Of a DNA stretch of 8,077 bases, positions 5,122 through 8,077 are shown piece by piece. Made by a program: the position numbers and the translations under genes. The notes under the pieces are model-generated. The model worked only from the letters and a program-made list of their open reading frames with translations. It did no database searches and was not told where the DNA came from. The stretch's first letter is position 1. Each line of letters opens with the position of its first letter. Source of the stretch: Candidatus Bathyarchaeota archaeon (GTDB lineage: Archaea; Thermoproteota; Bathyarchaeia; RBG-16-48-13; GCA-020345945); the NCBI GenBank assembly GCA_020345945.1, contig CP070773.1, positions 75,151 through 83,227 on the forward strand, read 5' to 3'.

Positions 5122-6111
5122 CTAAGGTTTCAGTACGACCTTGATCGCAGACTTGTCCCCTACGTGCATGAACCCCTGCTCAGCCTTTGAAAGAGGAAGA
5201 ACATGTGTGACCAAACCTTCTGACAGAAGCCTCTTCTCTAAAAGAAGTCGAACGGCTATCGTAAGATTCTCCAATCCGATAGCTGGTGTTAGACCGAATC
5301 CACGTACTCCGAAGACACGAGGCTCTCGATAATAGAACTCAATCGCCTCAAACCTATCTACAGGCTTCACGTGGTACCCGAAGACGAGAATCTTCCCCCC
5401 TGGACGAACCATCTTGAAAGATTGCCTAAACGACTCTGGAACACCCGCAGCCTCGATCACCACATCAGCCCCTAACCCACCAGTCAGCGAAAGAACCTCT
5501 TCGACAGGATCTACCAAGGAAGCATCAATGGTGAAGTCGGCACCCAGACGTCGAGACACATCCAGTCTAGATTCCAATAGATCAACAGCTATAATCTGAT
5601 CAGCCCATCTCTCCCCAGCCAGCTGAGTGAAGATTAAACCTATTGAACCCTGTCCAAGAATCACCACTTTATCTGTAGATTCGATCTGAGCTATCCTTAC
5701 ACCATGAATGCATTCAGCTGCCTGGAACGCCAAGACAGCATCCTCAGCTACAAGAGAAGCAGGTAGTTTTGGGGCTCGCAGAGGACTCGCAATACCGTAC
5801 TCCGCCATCGACCCATAACAAGAGTAGAGTCCATCAGGACGCAGCCCCCCACTCGCACCCCCAACCACTCTGTCCCCTACGGCAAATCCGTCAACCTCAG
5901 CCCCTACCTTAACCACCTCACCGACAGACTCGTGACCTAGAATACAGGGAAGTTTCGCATAGGGATCTTCACCCTCGACTATATGGACATCAGTTGAACT
6001 ACAGATCGAGCATGCCTCAATCTTCACCAATAACTGGCCAGCACTAATCTCTGGCTCCGCCACTTCCTCTACCCCAACCTTTCCTACCTCTCGAACAACA
6101 ACAGCCTTCAT
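5122..6111 (-). CDS. medium-chain zinc-type alcohol dehydrogenase
   Basis: A 329-residue cytosolic NAD(P)-dependent dehydrogenase with the GroES-like plus Rossmann layout. Visible catalytic-zinc ligands are Cys37 (SICSSTDVH) and the GHE motif His60/Glu61; a further ligand is not clear. The Rossmann motif is GQGSIG (Gly153, Gly155, Gly158), and Asp177 at the end of the second beta strand (AVD) favours NAD over NADP. The four-cysteine structural-zinc lobe is absent: only GGASGGLRPDGLYSCYG occupies that region, as in some sugar and threonine-dehydrogenase relatives. Start: ATG at 6111 has GAGG 9 nt upstream and gives the usual MKAVVV; the TTG at 6129 has no site. The stop is TAG. The gene lies 47 nt downstream of the aminotransferase, so they are probably co-transcribed. 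It may reduce a semialdehyde or oxidise the matching hydroxyacid; the substrate is unknown. Confidence 0.9.
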   Translation of the reverse strand: MKAVVVREVGKVGVEEVAEPEISAGQLLVKIEACSICSSTDVHIVEGEDPYAKLPCILGHESVGEVVKVGAEVDGFAVGDRVVGGASGGLRPDGLYSCYGSMAEYGIASPLRAPKLPASLVAEDAVLAFQAAECIHGVRIAQIESTDKVVILGQGSIGLIFTQLAGERWADQIIAVDLLESRLDVSRRLGADFTIDASLVDPVEEVLSLTGGLGADVVIEAAGVPESFRQSFKMVRPGGKILVFGYHVKPVDRFEAIEFYYREPRVFGVRGFGLTPAIGLENLTIAVRLLLEKRLLSEGLVTHVLPLSKAEQGFMHVGDKSAIKVVLKP

Positions 6112-6158
6112 ACCCTCAAACCTCGTCAAATAACGAAGCTATCCAGGTCTAATTTCTA

Positions 6159-7502
6159 CTACTCTGCCTGGGCTTCCTTAACCGCTGAATCAAAGATCTC
6201 AAGTGCCCTATCCACTTGCTCCTTGGTTATGTTCAGCGGGGGTCCGAACACCATTATGACAGCGTCTTTCATCCTTATCCTAGATAGGGAGAAGTACAAA
6301 CCTTTCTCTAACGCCTTTTGGCGGATACTCATACCTAGATCAAGATCTGGGGTCTTCGTCTCCTTGTCTTTTACTATCTCAACTCCCAGCAGAAGACCCT
6401 TGCCTCTAGCTTCACCCAAAACTGGGCTCTCTTCGACCATGTCTTTCAGGGCCTTGAGACAGTACTCACCCATCCTAGCCGCGTTCTCAACCAGCTTATC
6501 TTCTATTATGACCTTTATGTTCGCTAGAGCTGCAGCACAAGAGAGTGGGTGGTTCCCGTAGGTGGAGAAGTGTACTCCTTTTGTGTGGTCTGCCACACCT
6601 TCAGCTATCTCATCTTTGGTTATCACGGCTGACAACGGCACATAAGATGAGCCGATGCCTTTCGCAACGGACATCACGTCTGGAGTTACTCCGTAGTGTT
6701 CACAGCAGAACATCTTACCAGTCCTACCGAATCCGGTTATGACTTCATCCAAGATCAGGAGCACCCCATGCTCGTCACAGATCTTTCTTAACTCGGGTAT
6801 GTATTCGTCAGGAGGTACTACTGCTCCTCCTCCCCCGATGATGGGTTCTGCAATCACTGCGGCAACCGTATCTGGGTGTTCGTAGACGATCGCACTATCC
6901 AAGACCTTGGCACACACGATACCGCAGTCTGGATATTCCAGACCGAAATCACAACGATAACAGTAGGGTGGCGGGATCTTCAGGAATCCTGGAACGACTG
7001 GATCGTAGATCCTTTTGTAGAGAGCAGCTCCACTCGCGCTCAATGCGCCAGGGGTATTTCCGTGGTATCCTCCCCATCTAGAAAAGATATTCAGCTTTCC
7101 AGTATACCTCCTAGCCGTCTTTATCGCCAGTTCGACCGCTTCAGAACCACTAGTGAGGAAAAAGGAACGGGTAAGCTTCTCTGGAGTTATCTCAGCTACC
7201 AGCTTAGCCAACTTGACCTCGGGAACATTCAGAAACGTTCCAGTCGTACTCGTCATCAGGTCTAGTTGCTCTTTCATTGCATCGGTTACCCTTTTGTCGC
7301 CGTGACCTACGTTCACAGACACAACTATCGACGCAAAATCAAGGTACTCTTTCCCTGTCACATCTCTGAGAGTTGCCCCCTTGCCTTCCTCGATGATCGA
7401 AGGGAGAAAGCCATGGTAGTAGACTAGGTGTCGTTCACTCCAATCTGTAAAGTCCTTTACAGACCGAGAATTGAGGATTCTATTTATTTCATCAATCTTC
7501 AT
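6159..7502 (-). CDS. class III PLP-dependent aminotransferase
   Basis: A 447-residue omega-amino-acid type transaminase moving an amino group from substrates such as beta-alanine, 4-aminobutyrate or taurine to an oxoacid. Visible: the phosphate-binding SGSEAVELAIKTAR (118-131), GYHG (145-148), the ring-contacting Asp252 in LDEVITGFGRTG, the Schiff-base Lys281 in SVAKG, and STYGNHPLSCAAALA. The length is normal and the gene intact. A cysteine set, Cys181-x2-Cys184-x8-Cys193-x3-Cys197, in PYCYRCDFGLEYPDCGIVC, could bind iron-sulfur or zinc; as I recall, similar motifs occur in a subset of this family, with unclear role. Start: ATG at 7502 has GGGGTG 6 nt upstream; the GTG at 7511 lacks a site. 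The stop is TAG. It is first in an operon with the alcohol dehydrogenase. With MmsA nearby, beta-alanine or 3-aminoisobutyrate is a reasonable substrate guess. No convincing TATA box was found upstream. Confidence 0.92.
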   Translation of the reverse strand: MKIDEINRILNSRSVKDFTDWSERHLVYYHGFLPSIIEEGKGATLRDVTGKEYLDFASIVVSVNVGHGDKRVTDAMKEQLDLMTSTTGTFLNVPEVKLAKLVAEITPEKLTRSFFLTSGSEAVELAIKTARRYTGKLNIFSRWGGYHGNTPGALSASGAALYKRIYDPVVPGFLKIPPPYCYRCDFGLEYPDCGIVCAKVLDSAIVYEHPDTVAAVIAEPIIGGGGAVVPPDEYIPELRKICDEHGVLLILDEVITGFGRTGKMFCCEHYGVTPDVMSVAKGIGSSYVPLSAVITKDEIAEGVADHTKGVHFSTYGNHPLSCAAALANIKVIIEDKLVENAARMGEYCLKALKDMVEESPVLGEARGKGLLLGVEIVKDKETKTPDLDLGMSIRQKALEKGLYFSLSRIRMKDAVIMVFGPPLNITKEQVDRALEIFDSAVKEAQAE

Positions 7503-7511
7503 GAAACCCAC

Positions 7512-7717
7512 CCCAGAATAATATGATTGATTCGACAGAACCTTAATCTAGTTTATTCCCTTGGCATACTCTTAGGAAACCCCAGCATCTGCCCTGATGA
7601 AAAGATGATTAGATGAGAATACTGTCGAGAAAAAGCGAGTAGAAAAGAAGAAATCTTTTGAATAACCCGATGTCTTGCTATCTCGAATCGGTTGCGCCGG
7701 GACTGATTCTCCACGGT
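7512..7717. other. intergenic region between the corrinoid and aminotransferase genes
   Basis: No credible ORF on either strand. It holds a T-rich minus-strand terminator candidate (7629-7659) and an imperfect stem, AACCCGAT (7664-7671) with ATCGGTT (7687-7693), one C bulged. The promoter of the aminotransferase must lie at 7520-7620 if it has its own; the only AT-rich hints are minus-strand GAATAAACT near 7550 and TCATATTATT at 7517-7526, the second too close to the ATG to serve. Confidence 0.5.
7629..7659 (-). terminator. probable T-rich terminator of the corrinoid protein gene
   Basis: On the minus strand, 58 nt past the TAA, an AT-rich inverted repeat AAAAGA/TCTTTT (7654-7659 with 7643-7648, 5-nt loop) is followed by TCTAC and then GCTTTTTCTC with five T. 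The whole stretch is pyrimidine-rich, as archaeal terminators are. It suggests that the aminotransferase operon is transcribed separately from the corrinoid gene. Confidence 0.5.
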
Positions 7718-8077
7718 TTATCTTGGGTTAACCCAGCTTCTGCAAGTGTTGACCCCTTCTACAGCGTCTTTGGCAGCCCAATCTGCTCCAATTCTCTCAC
7801 CAAACTCCTTCGTTATTGGGGCTCCACCGATGATCACTTTGACTCCTTCCCGAAGCCCCCCTTGCTTCAGCTTCTCGACTACATCTTCCATCTCAGACAT
7901 GGACAATGTCAGAAGGGCCGACATGGCAATAATGTCCGGATTATGGTTCTTCGCAGCTTCGATGAAACTCTCCGAGGATACATCAACCCCCAGATCGATT
8001 ACTTCAAAACCCCTAGCTTTCAAGAGAATAGTGAAGATATCCTTCCCGATATCGTGGAGATCGCCTCTGACTGTTCC
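7718..8077 (-). CDS. corrinoid (cobalamin-binding) protein of methyltransferase systems, MtbC/MttC type, N-terminal part outside window
   Basis: The C-terminal 119 residues of a methyl-carrying corrinoid protein. The frame stays open to the right edge and the TTG at 8023 is internal. All B12-domain signatures are visible: GTVRGDLHDIGK with the cobalt-ligand His8 (Asp6-x-His8-x2-Gly11), Ser53-x-Leu55 in MSALLTLS, and Gly84-Gly85 in VIIGGAPIT, followed by the usual FGERIGADWAAKDAV ending. Such proteins (about 210 residues, with an N-terminal helical cap lost here) carry a methyl group from a substrate-specific methyltransferase (MttB, MtbB or MtaB families) to a second methyltransferase acting on coenzyme M or tetrahydrofolate/tetrahydromethanopterin. 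The partner gene is expected to the right of the window. The stop is TAA. Type assignment among MtbC, MttC, MtaC and MtgC is not possible from this half. Confidence 0.93.
   Translation of the reverse strand, partial: GTVRGDLHDIGKDIFTILLKARGFEVIDLGVDVSSESFIEAAKNHNPDIIAMSALLTLSMSEMEDVVEKLKQGGLREGVKVIIGGAPITKEFGERIGADWAAKDAVEGVNTCRSWVNPR

Noticed and set aside
6876..7265. 129-codon plus-strand open frame inside the aminotransferase
   Set aside because: It is antisense to the well-conserved PLP-binding region; its composition looks non-coding.
7724..7735. Perfect 12-bp palindrome TGGGTTAACCCA at the end of the corrinoid gene
   Set aside because: It lies wholly in codons for the last residues (SWVNPR), has no loop, and is a single copy with no associated T-run. 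It is probably chance, though it could be an operator.
1..8077. tRNA, rRNA, CRISPR arrays, insertion sequences, long direct repeats
   Set aside because: I read both strands for cloverleaf ends, regularly spaced repeats and transposase motifs and found none; nearly all the sequence is explained by protein genes.

Overview
The window looks archaeal, most likely a mesophilic or moderate anaerobe of a TACK lineage such as the Bathyarchaeia; that placement is an inference from style, not a measurement. What is seen: frequent AGA/AGG arginine codons, GGAGG-type Shine-Dalgarno sites 8 nt before starts, GTG and other non-ATG starts, TATA-like boxes ahead of a divergent gene pair, and T-rich rather than GC-hairpin terminators. 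Every recognisable protein fits anaerobic carbon, amine and corrinoid metabolism.

Layout, left to right. (1) A D-2-hydroxyacid dehydrogenase (+) runs in from the left edge, missing only about ten residues. (2) It converges on a short 2x[4Fe-4S] protein of the QueG/reductive-dehalogenase-like type (-). (3) Upstream of that on the same strand is a membrane protein fusing a VTT/DedA-like domain to two CBS domains (-). (4) A divergent promoter region of about 145 bp separates it from a methylmalonate/malonate-semialdehyde dehydrogenase (+, mmsA-like). (5) With no gap after the mmsA stop comes a ferritin-like four-helix protein (+) with no normal start codon. A strong hairpin covers its ribosome-binding site, the mmsA stop and its probable CTG start. 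(6) A short convergent gap holds a possible 26-residue ORF. (7) A medium-chain alcohol dehydrogenase and (8) a class III aminotransferase (both -) form a two-gene operon. (9) A 206-bp gap contains a T-rich terminator. (10) The C-terminal half of a corrinoid (B12-binding) protein of the MtbC/MttC type (-) runs off the right edge.

How the genes may work together (inference): the aminotransferase would turn an omega-amino acid such as beta-alanine into a semialdehyde. The alcohol dehydrogenase could reduce that semialdehyde or make it from a hydroxyacid, and the CoA-acylating MmsA could convert it to acetyl-CoA or propionyl-CoA. The corrinoid protein suggests that a methyltransferase partner lies just beyond the right edge, so the substrate might begin as a methylated amine. 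The neighbourhood supports this pathway but does not prove it.

Stop codons are four TAA (hydroxyacid dehydrogenase, Fe-S protein, ferritin-like, corrinoid) and four TAG (VTT-CBS, MmsA, alcohol dehydrogenase, aminotransferase), with no TGA. Such routine use of TAG argues against general pyrrolysine recoding here. I saw no tRNA, rRNA, CRISPR array, insertion sequence or long repeat.
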